NCBI GenBank assembly: GCA_021324825.1
Contig: JAJPII010000016.1
Span: 208,212-272,211, forward strand
Direction of reading: 5' to 3'
DNA length: 64,000 nucleotides
From: Spartobacteria bacterium
GTDB taxonomy: Bacteria; Verrucomicrobiota; Verrucomicrobiia; Chthoniobacterales; Chthoniobacteraceae
Shown: positions 54,522 through 63,287 of the stretch, piece after piece
Layout: each line of letters opens with the position of its first letter
Numbering within the stretch: the first letter of the stretch is position 1
Position numbers and translations under genes: made by a program
Notes under the pieces: model-generated
Databases searched by the model: none
Told to the model about the DNA's origin: nothing
Seen by the model: the letters and a program-made list of their open reading frames with translations, nothing else

Positions 54522-55394
54522 CTATTGGAAAATAGACCCCAGCCTGCCAAGGAATCCCGGTTTTCTTGAATGATAATGCTGATGATAGTCCTCCGCCGGA
54601 TAGAATGTCGAGGCTTTCGTTATCTCCGTGGCGATGGGGCCCGCGCCCTCCGCGTCCATCTTTTGTTTGGATGCTTCGGCCGCGGCCTTCTGCTCGGGGG
54701 TCAGGTAGAATAACGCTGAACGGTAGTTGTCTCCTATGTCCGGCCCCTGCCCGCCGCGCTGCCTCGGGTTATGAATCTTCCAGAAAAGGCTGAGCAGCTC
54801 GTCATAAGTGACAACCGAGGGGTCGAACTCCACCTCCACCGCTTCCGCGTGGCCGGTGGCGTGGGAGCAGGCATCTTCGTAGGTCGGGTTCGCCGTCGCC
54901 CCGCCGGTGTATCCCGCCGCCGTGTTCACGACGCCCTTTACGCGGTCGAACTTGTCCTGGACTCCCCAGAAGCATCCCGCGGCGAAGATCGCCTTCTCGG
55001 TTTTCGTTTCCGCATCCGGGTTGAACTTCATCGCCGTCGAGTTCATGCAATAACGTTCCCCCGTGGGCGCGGGGCCGTCCGGGAAGACGTGGCCGAGATG
55101 CGAGCCGCACCGCGCGCACGTCACCTCGTCCCGCGACATGCCGTGGCTGGTATCCCGCGAGACGCTCACGGCGTCCTTCCCCGCCGGCGTCGAGAAACTG
55201 GGCCAGCCGGTGCCCGAATCATACTTCGCGCCGGAATCGAAGAGCGTCGCGCCGCATGCCGCGCAGAGGTATTGGCCTTTGCGATGGCTGTTCCAATATG
55301 CGTTGGCGAAAGCCCGCTCCGTGCCCGCCTCGCGCAATACGTGGTATTGCTCGGGAGTCAGGATTTTCTTCCACTCCTCGTCGGTGTGGTTCAC
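54522..55394 (-). CDS. Fused peptide methionine sulfoxide reductase MsrB-MsrA
   Basis: 290 residues from the GTG at 55394 (MNHTDEEWKKILTPEQYHV); an ATG at 55439 is open but would overlap the divergent terC start codon. MsrB is first (1-135): zinc cysteines in LCAACGATLF and CARCGSHLGHVF and catalytic Cys in RYCMNSTAMKF. MsrA follows (about 138-285): IFAAGCFWGVQDKF with its catalytic Cys and GYTGGATANPTYEDACSHATGH. It repairs both R- and S-methionine sulfoxide. The B-then-A order is the less common fusion order. No convincing signal peptide with this start. Confidence 0.88.
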   Translation of the reverse strand: MNHTDEEWKKILTPEQYHVLREAGTERAFANAYWNSHRKGQYLCAACGATLFDSGAKYDSGTGWPSFSTPAGKDAVSVSRDTSHGMSRDEVTCARCGSHLGHVFPDGPAPTGERYCMNSTAMKFNPDAETKTEKAIFAAGCFWGVQDKFDRVKGVVNTAAGYTGGATANPTYEDACSHATGHAEAVEVEFDPSVVTYDELLSLFWKIHNPRQRGGQGPDIGDNYRSALFYLTPEQKAAAEASKQKMDAEGAGPIATEITKASTFYPAEDYHQHYHSRKPGFLGRLGSIFQ

Positions 55395-55437
55395 TTTTCC
55401 AATATGGATGAGAGCCGCCGAGGCGCAAGATATTCCC

Positions 55438-56166
55438 ATGGCCTGGATAGCTGATCCGCAAATCTGGATCAGCCTCCTCACGCTGTCGTGCCTCGAGATC
55501 ATCCTCGGCATCGACAACATCATCTTCATCTCGATCCTCGCCGGGAAGCTCCCCGCCTCGCGCCGCGCAAAGGCCCGCACCATCGGCCTCAGCCTCGCGC
55601 TGATAACGCGCGTGCTCCTGCTGTGCAGCGTCTATTGGCTCATCGGGCTGTCCGCGCCGCTGTTCCGCCTCTTCGGAAACCCCATGTCCATCAAGGACCT
55701 GGTTTTGATCGGCGGCGGCCTGTTTTTGATCGGCAAGAGCACCGTCGAGATCCAGGAAAGACTGGAAGGCGGCGAGGAGCCGAAAGCCGGGGCGCGCCCC
55801 GCCGTCACGCTGCCGTCCGTCATCGTCCAGATCGTTCTTCTGGACATCGTTTTTTCCATCGATTCCGTCATCACCGCCGTCGGCCTCGGAAGAAATCTGT
55901 GGGTGATGATCGGCGCGATAATGATTGCGATCGGCCTCATGCTGTTCTGCGCGGGCGCGATTGGGGAATTCGTCAACCGGCGTCCGACCATCCGGATGCT
56001 GGCCATCGCCTTCCTGCTGCTCATCGGCGTGGTGCTGGTCGCCGACGGCTTGGGCCAGCATATTTCGCGAGGCTACATCTATTTTGCGATGGCCTTCTCG
56101 CTGGGCGTGGAAATGCTTAACACCAAAGCCCGCCGCGCTCATTCCCGGCCCGGCGCGAATCCGTGA
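55438..56166 (+). CDS. TerC family membrane protein
   Basis: 242 residues with seven membrane helices. CLEIILGIDNIIFISILAG in helix 1-2 and LLDIVFSIDSVITAVGLG in a later helix are the paired acidic motifs of TerC/Alx/YgdQ proteins, which export manganese or help metallate exported proteins. The central cytoplasmic loop is short (ERLEGGEEPKAGAR). No neighbouring riboswitch is visible. It converges on putA with a 28-base overlap. Confidence 0.9.
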   Translation: MAWIADPQIWISLLTLSCLEIILGIDNIIFISILAGKLPASRRAKARTIGLSLALITRVLLLCSVYWLIGLSAPLFRLFGNPMSIKDLVLIGGGLFLIGKSTVEIQERLEGGEEPKAGARPAVTLPSVIVQIVLLDIVFSIDSVITAVGLGRNLWVMIGAIMIAIGLMLFCAGAIGEFVNRRPTIRMLAIAFLLLIGVVLVADGLGQHISRGYIYFAMAFSLGVEMLNTKARRAHSRPGANP

Positions 56167-59042
56167 CGCATCACGTTTTCCGTCACGACGCGCGGCAGCA
56201 TGAAATGCGCGAGGTAATCCCGCCCGCCGGCCTTGGTTCCTCCGCCGGACATCTTGAAGCCTCCGAACGGCTGGCGCCGCACCATGGCTCCCGTTTGTGA
56301 ACGGTTGATGTAGAGATTGCCCACGCGGAAATCCGCCTTCGCCTTTTCGATATGCGCGGGGCTGCGCGAGTAAACGGCTCCCGTCAGCGCGAACTCGCTG
56401 TCGTTGGCCAGCGCCAGGGCCTCGTCGAATGTGACGGCCTTCATGACCGAAAGCACAGGCCCGAATATTTCCTCCCGCGCTATCCGGGCGCCCGGCGGCA
56501 CGCCGGTGAAAATAACGGGCGGGCAGAAATAGCCGGGCCGATCCGGGGGCGTTCCCTCGAAGGCGAGGGCAGCCTCGCTCTTGCCCGCGGCTATGTAATC
56601 CATCACGCGGTGGAGGGCGTCCGCGTCGATGAGCGGCCCGATCATCGTCCCGGGCTTTTCCGGCGGACCGATGGAGAGGCTTGCCGCCGCTTCCAGAAGT
56701 CTCGGGAGGAAGCGTTCGTAGCATTCCTCCAGGACGATGAGCCGCGAGAGCGCCGAGCATTTCTGCCCCTGGTAACCGAACGCCGAGGCGATGGCGCCCG
56801 CCACGGCCTCATCCAGGTCGGCGTCCGCGTCGACGATCATCGCGTTCTTGCCGCCCATCTCGCAGATGACTTTCTTCAAATCATCCTGCCCGGGCCGCAC
56901 GCCGCCTGCCGCCTCGTAAATCTGCAAGCCGACTTCCTTTGAACCGGTGAAGGCGATGAACGCGACGCGCGGATCCTCGACCAGGTATTCGCCGATCTCC
57001 TCGCCGATCCCCGGCAGGAAATGGACGACTCCCGGCGGGAAGCCCGCTTCGTGCAGAATCCGCAGAAGCCGCAACGCGATGACCGGCGATTGCTCCGCCG
57101 GTTTCATGATCGCGCAATTTCCCGTGACGAGCGCCGCCGCAGTCATGCCCGTGAGGATCGCCAGCGGAAAATTCCACGGCGCAATGACGACGCCGACTCC
57201 CCGCGGGATGTAGGAATGGACGTTCGTCTCTCCCGGGATGTCGTCGGTCAGAAACGGGCCGAGCCGCCGCATCTCCGACGCGTAGAAATTGCAGAAGTCG
57301 ATCGCCTCCGCGACGTCGGCGTCCGCTTCCTGCCAGTTCTTTCCCACTTCCAGGACTTCGAGCGCGGCGAGGTCGAACCGCCGGCTTTCCATGAGGGCGC
57401 CCGCTTTCTCCAGCAACGCCGCCCGCTCCTCCGCGCCGGTCGCGCGCCACGCGCGCAACGCCTGTCGCGCGGAATCCAGGGCCTGGCCCGCGTGCTCTTT
57501 CGAGCCCTTCGAGACGCGCCCCACGATCTCAGCGGGATGCGCCGGATTCACCGACATGGTTTCGTCTTCCGTCAGTATTTCCCTGCCGCCGATGACAAGG
57601 GGCTGGCGGCGTCCGCAGCCGTCGTGCGCGGCTTTCAGGGCGGCCCGCATCCGCCCGCGCCGCGCCGCGTCGGTGAAGTCGACAAGAGGCGTGTTTCGAA
57701 AGCCGGAAGCTTGCGGCCCGGCGGCGGGGGGCGCGGCGGCTTCCACCCGCGGGTCGCGCAGCAATTCGTCCGTCGATTTTCCCGATGCGAACTCGGCGCG
57801 CAGAAAACCTTCGTTCGAGGTGTTTTCAAGCAGGCGCCGCACGAGGTACGCCATGCCCGGCACGAGATCGCCTATCGGGCAATATTCGCGGACGCGATGC
57901 CCCATCGCGAGCAGGGCCCGTTCGAGCGGGCCGGCCATGCCGTAAAGCATCTGGAACTCATACCGGTCCGGCGCCACGCCGCGCTCCTCGGCCGCCACGA
58001 TGGCGCCGGCGACGCTCCGCACGTTGTGCGAACCGAACGCGGAGTGCAGCGCTCCGTGGTTCTCCAGCATCCGCGCGCTTAGCCGTTCGTAGTTTGCATC
58101 CGTCGCCGCCTTCCGTTCGAAAACGGGGATCGGCCAGTTGCGCTGCCGCGCGACAACCGTCTCGTGATCCCAATACGCCCCCTTTACGAGCCGCACGGTG
58201 AAGCGTCCCGGCCGCGTTTTAGCCCAGTCGATAAAGGCGTCCAGGTCGCGCGCGCTTTCGCGGAGGTAAGCCTGGATCACGATTCCGAGATTTCCGTATT
58301 CGGCGAATTCCGGTTCATCGAGCAGGCTTTTGAAAAGCGCGAGCGTGAGGTCTTTGAGCGCATGGCTTTCCATGTCGAAATTGAGGAAGGCGCCCAGTTC
58401 GTGCGCGCGGCGGAGCAGGGGACGCAGCCGTTCCTTGAGCCTTGCGACGGCTGTCTCGGGATCGGCGGGATGAATCTGCGAATAGAGCGCGGATATCTTG
58501 ACGGATACATTGACCGCCGCCCCGAATCTTCCCGCGAGGATTTCGAGAAGCTTCAGGTAGCGCGCCGCGTACGCCTCGGCTTCCTTTTCACTGACCGCCG
58601 TCTCGCCGAGGATGTCCGCCGTGAACCCGGCGCCCTGGTCCACCAACCGTTGAAATGTTGGAAGCGCGTCCTCCGGCGTCGCGCCGGCGATGAATTGCCG
58701 GGCCATCGCGCCCGCGTTTCGGCTTACCAGCCAGCGCGTCAGCGGCGGAGCCCACCCGGCGACTGCGAGGAGCGGCTTCAGGAAGCGCGCCTGTTGCAGG
58801 CGGGGATCGCCAAAATATTCCCGCAGATGCGAGAGAACGGCGTCCGCGGCGTCGAGCGAGGGAAGGACATCCACGAAGCGAAAAAGCTGGGTCTTGAAGC
58901 GCGAATCGCGCATCGCCCAATCCATCAACCGCCCATGCCACCGACCCTTGTCGAAGAAAGAGAGAGTCCTCCCGTCCTCCCGCATCCGCGAGAAGATTTC
59001 CTCTCCCTTCGCCCGTACGCGCTGCTCGAATGACCCGTTCAC
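56139..59042 (-). CDS. putA: Proline dehydrogenase / pyrroline-5-carboxylate dehydrogenase
   Basis: 967 residues from a GTG at 59042. Residues about 85-425 form the FAD TIM-barrel proline dehydrogenase (NVSVKISALYSQIHPADPE, RLVKGAYWDHE, YEFQMLYGMAGP). About 490-960 is the aldehyde dehydrogenase half with PWNFPLAILTGMTAAAL, FTGSKEVGLQIYEAAGG, MGGKNAMIV and the catalytic Cys in GYQGQKCSA. No N-terminal ribbon-helix-helix DNA-binding domain is seen, so it should not be self-repressing. It oxidises proline to glutamate and probably completes arginine catabolism begun by ArgZ. Confidence 0.95.
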   Translation of the reverse strand: MNGSFEQRVRAKGEEIFSRMREDGRTLSFFDKGRWHGRLMDWAMRDSRFKTQLFRFVDVLPSLDAADAVLSHLREYFGDPRLQQARFLKPLLAVAGWAPPLTRWLVSRNAGAMARQFIAGATPEDALPTFQRLVDQGAGFTADILGETAVSEKEAEAYAARYLKLLEILAGRFGAAVNVSVKISALYSQIHPADPETAVARLKERLRPLLRRAHELGAFLNFDMESHALKDLTLALFKSLLDEPEFAEYGNLGIVIQAYLRESARDLDAFIDWAKTRPGRFTVRLVKGAYWDHETVVARQRNWPIPVFERKAATDANYERLSARMLENHGALHSAFGSHNVRSVAGAIVAAEERGVAPDRYEFQMLYGMAGPLERALLAMGHRVREYCPIGDLVPGMAYLVRRLLENTSNEGFLRAEFASGKSTDELLRDPRVEAAAPPAAGPQASGFRNTPLVDFTDAARRGRMRAALKAAHDGCGRRQPLVIGGREILTEDETMSVNPAHPAEIVGRVSKGSKEHAGQALDSARQALRAWRATGAEERAALLEKAGALMESRRFDLAALEVLEVGKNWQEADADVAEAIDFCNFYASEMRRLGPFLTDDIPGETNVHSYIPRGVGVVIAPWNFPLAILTGMTAAALVTGNCAIMKPAEQSPVIALRLLRILHEAGFPPGVVHFLPGIGEEIGEYLVEDPRVAFIAFTGSKEVGLQIYEAAGGVRPGQDDLKKVICEMGGKNAMIVDADADLDEAVAGAIASAFGYQGQKCSALSRLIVLEECYERFLPRLLEAAASLSIGPPEKPGTMIGPLIDADALHRVMDYIAAGKSEAALAFEGTPPDRPGYFCPPVIFTGVPPGARIAREEIFGPVLSVMKAVTFDEALALANDSEFALTGAVYSRSPAHIEKAKADFRVGNLYINRSQTGAMVRRQPFGGFKMSGGGTKAGGRDYLAHFMLPRVVTENVMRHGFAPGRE

Positions 59043-59105
59043 CCTGCCCGAACTGTCGTCGCGGACAGGAGTTGGTTCAAGACCGGCGGCGCGAAGAGCG
59101 GGGAA

Positions 59106-60104
59106 TTACCCGAGTTTTTCCGCGACCAGCTTCTCGAGCTTGACGATATCCGCGGAGAATTTTCGGATGCCCTCGGAGGTCTTCTCCGTCGCCATCGCGT
59201 CGTCGTTGAAGAGGTAACGGAATTTCTTCTCGTCCAATTCAAGCGGCTTTATGTCGAGTTTCCTGGAGGCGTCCGCGTCGAGTTTGCATTCGACGGGTTC
59301 GGTGGATTCGGCGAGCTTCGCGAGCAGGTCGGGGCTGATGGTCAGCAGGTCGCAGCCCGCCAGTTCGAGGATCTGGCCGACGTTGCGGAAGCTGGCTCCC
59401 ATGACTTCCGTCTTGTGGCCGAACTTCTTGTAGTAGTTGAAGATCGTCTGCACCGACTTCACCCCGGGGTCCTCGGCGCCGACGTACTCCTTCTTTTCCT
59501 TCGCCTTGAACCAATCGTAGATGCGCCCGACGAAGGGCGAGATGAGTCTCACCTTCGCGTCCGCGCAAGCGATCGCCTGCGGGAGCGAGAAGAGCAGGGT
59601 CAGGTTGCAGTTGACGCCTTCCTTTTGCAGGACTTCCGCCGCGCGAATCCCTTCCCAGGTCGATGCGATCTTGATGAGGATGCGCTCGCGGGGCAGGCCG
59701 AGCTTTTCATAGAGAGCGATGAGGTGGCGGCCCTTTTCGATGGAGCCTTCCGTGTCGAAGGAGAGCCGGGCGTCCGTCTCCGTGGAGACGCGGCCGGGGA
59801 CGATCTTGAGAATCTCGGCGCCGAAGGCCACGAGGAGAGCGTCCATTGTTTCCTCGACGCCTTTCGCGCCGGGGGAACGCGTGGATTTGGAATCGGCGAC
59901 AACCTTGTCGAGCAGGGGCGCGTACGCAGGCAGCTGCGTCGCGGCGAGGATGAGGCTGGGGTTCGTCGTCGCATCCAGCGGTTTGAATTCCCGCATGGTT
60001 TCGAAATCGCCCGTGTCGGCGACGACTTTGGTGAACTTCTTCAGCTGGTCGAGCTGGCTCAACTTTTGACTGGTCTTCGGTTGTTCGAGGGTGGTTGCGC
60101 TCAT
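59106..60104 (-). CDS. tal: Transaldolase
   Basis: 332 residues from the ATG at 60104 ([15 protein letters not shown]); a longer in-frame start at 60179 is not needed. [51 protein letters not shown] (Schiff-base Lys), [17 protein letters not shown] and [14 protein letters not shown] match classic TalB-type transaldolase. It exchanges a dihydroxyacetone unit between sugar phosphates in the non-oxidative pentose phosphate pathway. No Shine-Dalgarno sequence precedes the start. Confidence 0.95.
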   Translation of the reverse strand: MSATTLEQPKTSQKLSQLDQLKKFTKVVADTGDFETMREFKPLDATTNPSLILAATQLPAYAPLLDKVVADSKSTRSPGAKGVEETMDALLVAFGAEILKIVPGRVSTETDARLSFDTEGSIEKGRHLIALYEKLGLPRERILIKIASTWEGIRAAEVLQKEGVNCNLTLLFSLPQAIACADAKVRLISPFVGRIYDWFKAKEKKEYVGAEDPGVKSVQTIFNYYKKFGHKTEVMGASFRNVGQILELAGCDLLTISPDLLAKLAESTEPVECKLDADASRKLDIKPLELDEKKFRYLFNDDAMATEKTSEGIRKFSADIVKLEKLVAEKLG

Positions 60105-60110
60105 GGTGAA

Positions 60111-60139
60111 ATTGTGCGGCTCCGGCGGGGCTTTTGCAA
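60111..60139 (-). promoter_or_regulatory. Possible leaderless promoter of transaldolase
   Basis: On the minus strand TTGCAA (60139-60134), a 17-base spacer and CACAAT (60116-60111). Six bases separate the -10 element from the ATG, so initiation would fall at or next to the start codon. Confidence 0.35.
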
Positions 60140-60275
60140 GGAGTTTCTGGTTGGGGAGGTCGAGAAATAAAAGCGCCATGGAGACGACAGGCGAAGATCG
60201 CGGGAATGAGTCTTGCTTTCTTTCCCTCTCTCATAAACAGGTTATTATCGTTCGTGTGACGTTTCTTGGTTTAGC

Positions 60276-61151
60276 ATGAATCACGCCCTCTCCCCTGACG
60301 AAGCGGCTGGCGACTACGAAGTCGTCATCCGGCCCAATACCAGCTGGCTTCATATCGACTGGAGGGGCGTGGTGGAATACCGGGACCTTCTTTTCCTGCT
60401 GGTGCGCCGCGAGTTCGTCTCGAAGTATCAGCAGACCTTGCTCGGGCCGTCGTGGTTTATCTTCCAGCCGCTGCTCAGCACTTTTGTTTACACGGTCTTC
60501 CAGATGATCGCCAAGATTTCCACGGACAAACTGCCGTACACCCTCTTCAACCTGTGCGGACTCCTGGCCTGGAACTATTTCGCCCAGAATCTCCTCGCGG
60601 CTTCCAACACGTTCACCAACAACTCCCAATTGTTCGGCAAGGTCTATTTTCCGCGGATAATCATGCCGCTCTCGCTCGTCATATCGAATCTCGCTTCCCT
60701 CGGGCTGCAATTCGTGACGTTCCTGGCCTTCTTCCTCTATTACAAGTTCTTCACGGTCGCCGCGCATACCTTCCAGATGGGATTCGCCGCGCTCTTCGTG
60801 CCGTTCCTCATCCTGCAGTTGGGCCTCCTCAGCCTGGGCATCAGCCTCTGGATGTCCGCGCTGACTTCCAAATACCGCGACCTGTGGCACCTTTTGCAAT
60901 TCATAACCCAGCTCTGGATGTTTGGCAGCGCCGTCATTTTCCCGCTTTCCGCCGTGCCCGCGCGCTGGCAATGGGCCGCCAACTTCAACCCCATGGTCGC
61001 GATCGTCGAAGCCTTCCGCTATTGCCTGCTCGGCCACGGGACGGTGACCCCCTTCTCCATGACGCTCTCCGCGACGCTCTCCCTCCTGGCCCTCGTCACG
61101 GGCGCCTTGATTTTTCAGCGCACGGAAAGAACCTTCATCGATACCGTATAG
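60276..61151 (+). CDS. wzm: ABC-2 type polysaccharide exporter permease (Wzm-like)
   Basis: 291 residues with six membrane helices after a cytoplasmic N-terminus (about 1-45). WRGVVEYRDLLFLLVRREFV and YQQTLLGPSWFIFQPLLS are the conserved Wzm/TagG amphipathic segment, and WMSALTSKYRDLWHLLQF and PLSAVPARWQWAANFNPM are typical of the C-terminal half. It forms the membrane channel for a lipid-linked polysaccharide, with the ATPase encoded 25 bases downstream. Confidence 0.92.
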   Translation: MNHALSPDEAAGDYEVVIRPNTSWLHIDWRGVVEYRDLLFLLVRREFVSKYQQTLLGPSWFIFQPLLSTFVYTVFQMIAKISTDKLPYTLFNLCGLLAWNYFAQNLLAASNTFTNNSQLFGKVYFPRIIMPLSLVISNLASLGLQFVTFLAFFLYYKFFTVAAHTFQMGFAALFVPFLILQLGLLSLGISLWMSALTSKYRDLWHLLQFITQLWMFGSAVIFPLSAVPARWQWAANFNPMVAIVEAFRYCLLGHGTVTPFSMTLSATLSLLALVTGALIFQRTERTFIDTV

Positions 61152-61176
61152 GTCCCCCAGTTTTCCCAGTCCCCTC

Positions 61177-62490
61177 ATGTCGCGGCCCATCATTGAAGTC
61201 AGCCAGCTTTCCAAGCGCTACCTGCTCGGAACCATCGGCGCGACGACCATCCGCGATGAATGGGCCAAGCTCTGGTCGAACCTCTGGCGCTCCAACGGCA
61301 AGGCGCGGACAGGCGACCCCGCCGCGCGCATCGAAGCCGAGACGAAAACATTCTGGGCCTTGCGCGAAGTTTCCTTCCAGGTGCAGCCCGGCGAGGTTGT
61401 CGGCCTGGTCGGCTGCAACGGCGCGGGGAAATCGACTTTATTGAAAATCCTCTCCCGCATCACGGAACCGAGTTCGGGCAAGGCGGTGCTGCGGGGCCGC
61501 GTCACCTCGCTGCTGGAAGTCGGCACCGGCTTCCACCCCGACCTGCCGGGCCGCGAAAACATCTTCCTGAACGGCGCCATGCTCGGCATGCGGAGAGCGG
61601 AGATCAGCCGCAAGTTCGACGAGATCGTCGAGTTCGCCGAAATCCGCGACTTCATCGACACGCCGGTGAAACGGTATTCGAGCGGGATGTACGTGCGGCT
61701 GGCCTTCGCGGTCGCCGCGCACCTCGAGCCGGAAATCCTGCTCGTGGACGAAGTGCTGGCAGTCGGCGACGCCGCGTTCCAAAAGAAATGCCTCGGCAAG
61801 ATGGGCGACGTAGCCAAGCAGGGGCGCACCGTCCTGCTCGTCAGCCATAACATGGCGTCCATCCTGGCGCTGTGCCAGCGGGCCGTCCTGCTGGACGGCG
61901 GCCGCCTGCTCGACGACGGCCCGGCGGGCGAAGTCGTGCAGAAATATCTCCAGTCGATGGCCGCCAGGGAGATCGTCGATCTGCGCGCGTGCCAGGAACG
62001 GCAAGGCGACGGCCAGGCCCGGCTCACCTCCTTCCGCATCGAGAGCCAGGACGCGGGCGACCTCATCCGCTCCACCAGCCGCATACGGCTGACCCTCGGC
62101 TACAAAGCCGAGCGCCCGCTCAAATTCGCGCGGTTCATGGCGGCCATCCACGACTTTCGGAACACGGGCATCTTCGTCTTCGACAGCGACGCGGTCGGCG
62201 GCGTGCCGGAACAATTGCCGTGCGAGGGCTTCGTCACCTGCGTCACCGACCCGATCAACCTCACCCCCGGGCGCTGCTACGTGAACCTCTCCATCCAGCG
62301 CGGCAACTCCCTTTCCGACCACATCGAGCACGCGGCCGCATTCGACGTGGAAGCCGACGACGTCTACGGCACCGGCAAAGTCCCCCCGCGCGAGGAAGCC
62401 CTCTGCGTCCTGCGGCAGGAATGGACCTTCCGGGAGAGCGAAGAGCCGGCATCCCGCCCGGGCGCCGTCACCGCGGCGGCCTTTGCCTGA
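61177..62490 (+). CDS. wzt: Polysaccharide exporter ATPase with C-terminal glycan-binding domain (Wzt-like)
   Basis: 437 residues. The ATPase domain (1-245) has GLVGCNGAGKSTLLKIL (Walker A), KRYSSGMYVRLAFAVA (signature), EILLVDEVLAVGD (Walker B) and LLVSHNMASI (switch His). An insertion before Walker A (TIRDEWAKLWSNLWR) is usual in O-antigen exporters. Residues about 265-410 form a Wzt-C-like beta-sandwich that in relatives binds the capped glycan end. It pairs with the upstream permease. This gives the cell a second polysaccharide export route besides Wzx/Wzy. Confidence 0.92.
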   Translation: MSRPIIEVSQLSKRYLLGTIGATTIRDEWAKLWSNLWRSNGKARTGDPAARIEAETKTFWALREVSFQVQPGEVVGLVGCNGAGKSTLLKILSRITEPSSGKAVLRGRVTSLLEVGTGFHPDLPGRENIFLNGAMLGMRRAEISRKFDEIVEFAEIRDFIDTPVKRYSSGMYVRLAFAVAAHLEPEILLVDEVLAVGDAAFQKKCLGKMGDVAKQGRTVLLVSHNMASILALCQRAVLLDGGRLLDDGPAGEVVQKYLQSMAAREIVDLRACQERQGDGQARLTSFRIESQDAGDLIRSTSRIRLTLGYKAERPLKFARFMAAIHDFRNTGIFVFDSDAVGGVPEQLPCEGFVTCVTDPINLTPGRCYVNLSIQRGNSLSDHIEHAAAFDVEADDVYGTGKVPPREEALCVLRQEWTFRESEEPASRPGAVTAAAFA

Positions 62491-62500
62491 GGAATCGCTG

Positions 62501-62563
62501 TTTGAATTGTAGGGGCGGTTGTGTCAACCGCCCGGGAGTGAGCGCGTTTTCCGGATAAGATCC
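62501..62563. repeat. 63-bp palindromic repeat, left copy (f)
   Basis: Identical to 63873-63935. The hairpin GGGCGGTTG-TGT-CAACCGCCC (62513-62533) has a nine-base-pair stem. It lies ten bases after the wzt stop. It is a subtype of the same family as copies a-e, with compensated stem changes. Confidence 0.85.
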
Positions 62564-62650
62564 CCCCCGCGGCAACCCGGACCCCCGCGCGCCAAACATT
62601 TACCACGTAAATGCATGTGCGCCATGGTGGGATGAAATCGCCGAATAATC

Positions 62651-62969
62651 CTATGGAAGAACTCGTTGAAATCGACCGCCATTCAAGCCGTCATAACCCA
62701 TCTCGAATCGAAAATGTCTTCGGCGATGTCGGGCATCCTCGTTGCCCGTGGCATCGTAAGCATAGCCCACGCTGTCCGCCGCCCCCGCCGAACCGCCGGC
62801 CGGATTGGTCGCGTCATAGTTGACGCCGGCGACTTGATCGACGGCATCGTAGCCGAACACATCGCCCTTGGCGCTGTCGCGTTTCTCGAACGTGCGCCGG
62901 TTCACGACATTACCCGTAATCGAACCGGGCGAAGCTCGCGCCCGACAGCGTGTGGTTGAGGAGCTTCAT
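62651..62969 (-). pseudogene. RHS/YD-repeat fragment
   Basis: It reads MKLLNHTLSGASFARFDYG from 62969, then needs a frame change to continue as GNVVNRRTFEKRDSAKGD, VFGYDAVDQVAG and SVGYAYDATGN, all RHS-type YD-repeat sequence. The reading frame then degrades and stops at 62651. No toxin domain is visible. The first ATG overlaps the stop of the small membrane gene. It appears to be an orphan piece of an RHS core left downstream of that gene. Confidence 0.6.
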
Positions 62970-63274
62970 TTTGAAACAAAATGAAGCCAAGCTCTTTCAA
63001 GGAAATGAAATTGGAAATATCCAATTGAGCAAACGATGCCAATAAGGATTAAAATTAATATAGTTCGAGACCAAAAGAGTCGGTTTCCAGAAAATGCATT
63101 ATTCGGCTTTAATAAAGCTAGCAAGAAGAAAAATATCAGAAGGGTGTCAAATAGAAATCCCAAAAAAACTTGTGCAATATCAGCTAAAAAAAAGAGGTGT
63201 GTGCTCTTCCCGATAACTAACAGAATTGCGTAAAGTATGAAGATCAGCCAGCAAACCCGTGCTAGCTGACCCAT
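62966..63274 (-). CDS. AT-rich small membrane protein, possible immunity gene
   Basis: 102 residues from the ATG at 63274; a TTG at 63313 would add 13 residues. There are three hydrophobic segments (about 6-22, 27-52 and 68-90), many Leu, Ile and Phe, and a basic loop between the last two. Three 60-base lines counted by hand within it are 28-37% G+C, far below the surrounding genes. It lies directly after RHS/ricin-lectin sequence on the same strand, where RHS systems carry immunity genes. The function is inferred from position only. Confidence 0.5.
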   Translation of the reverse strand: MGQLARVCWLIFILYAILLVIGKSTHLFFLADIAQVFLGFLFDTLLIFFFLLALLKPNNAFSGNRLFWSRTILILILIGIVCSIGYFQFHFLERAWLHFVSK

Positions 63275-63287
63275 AGGCGCACGTTTT

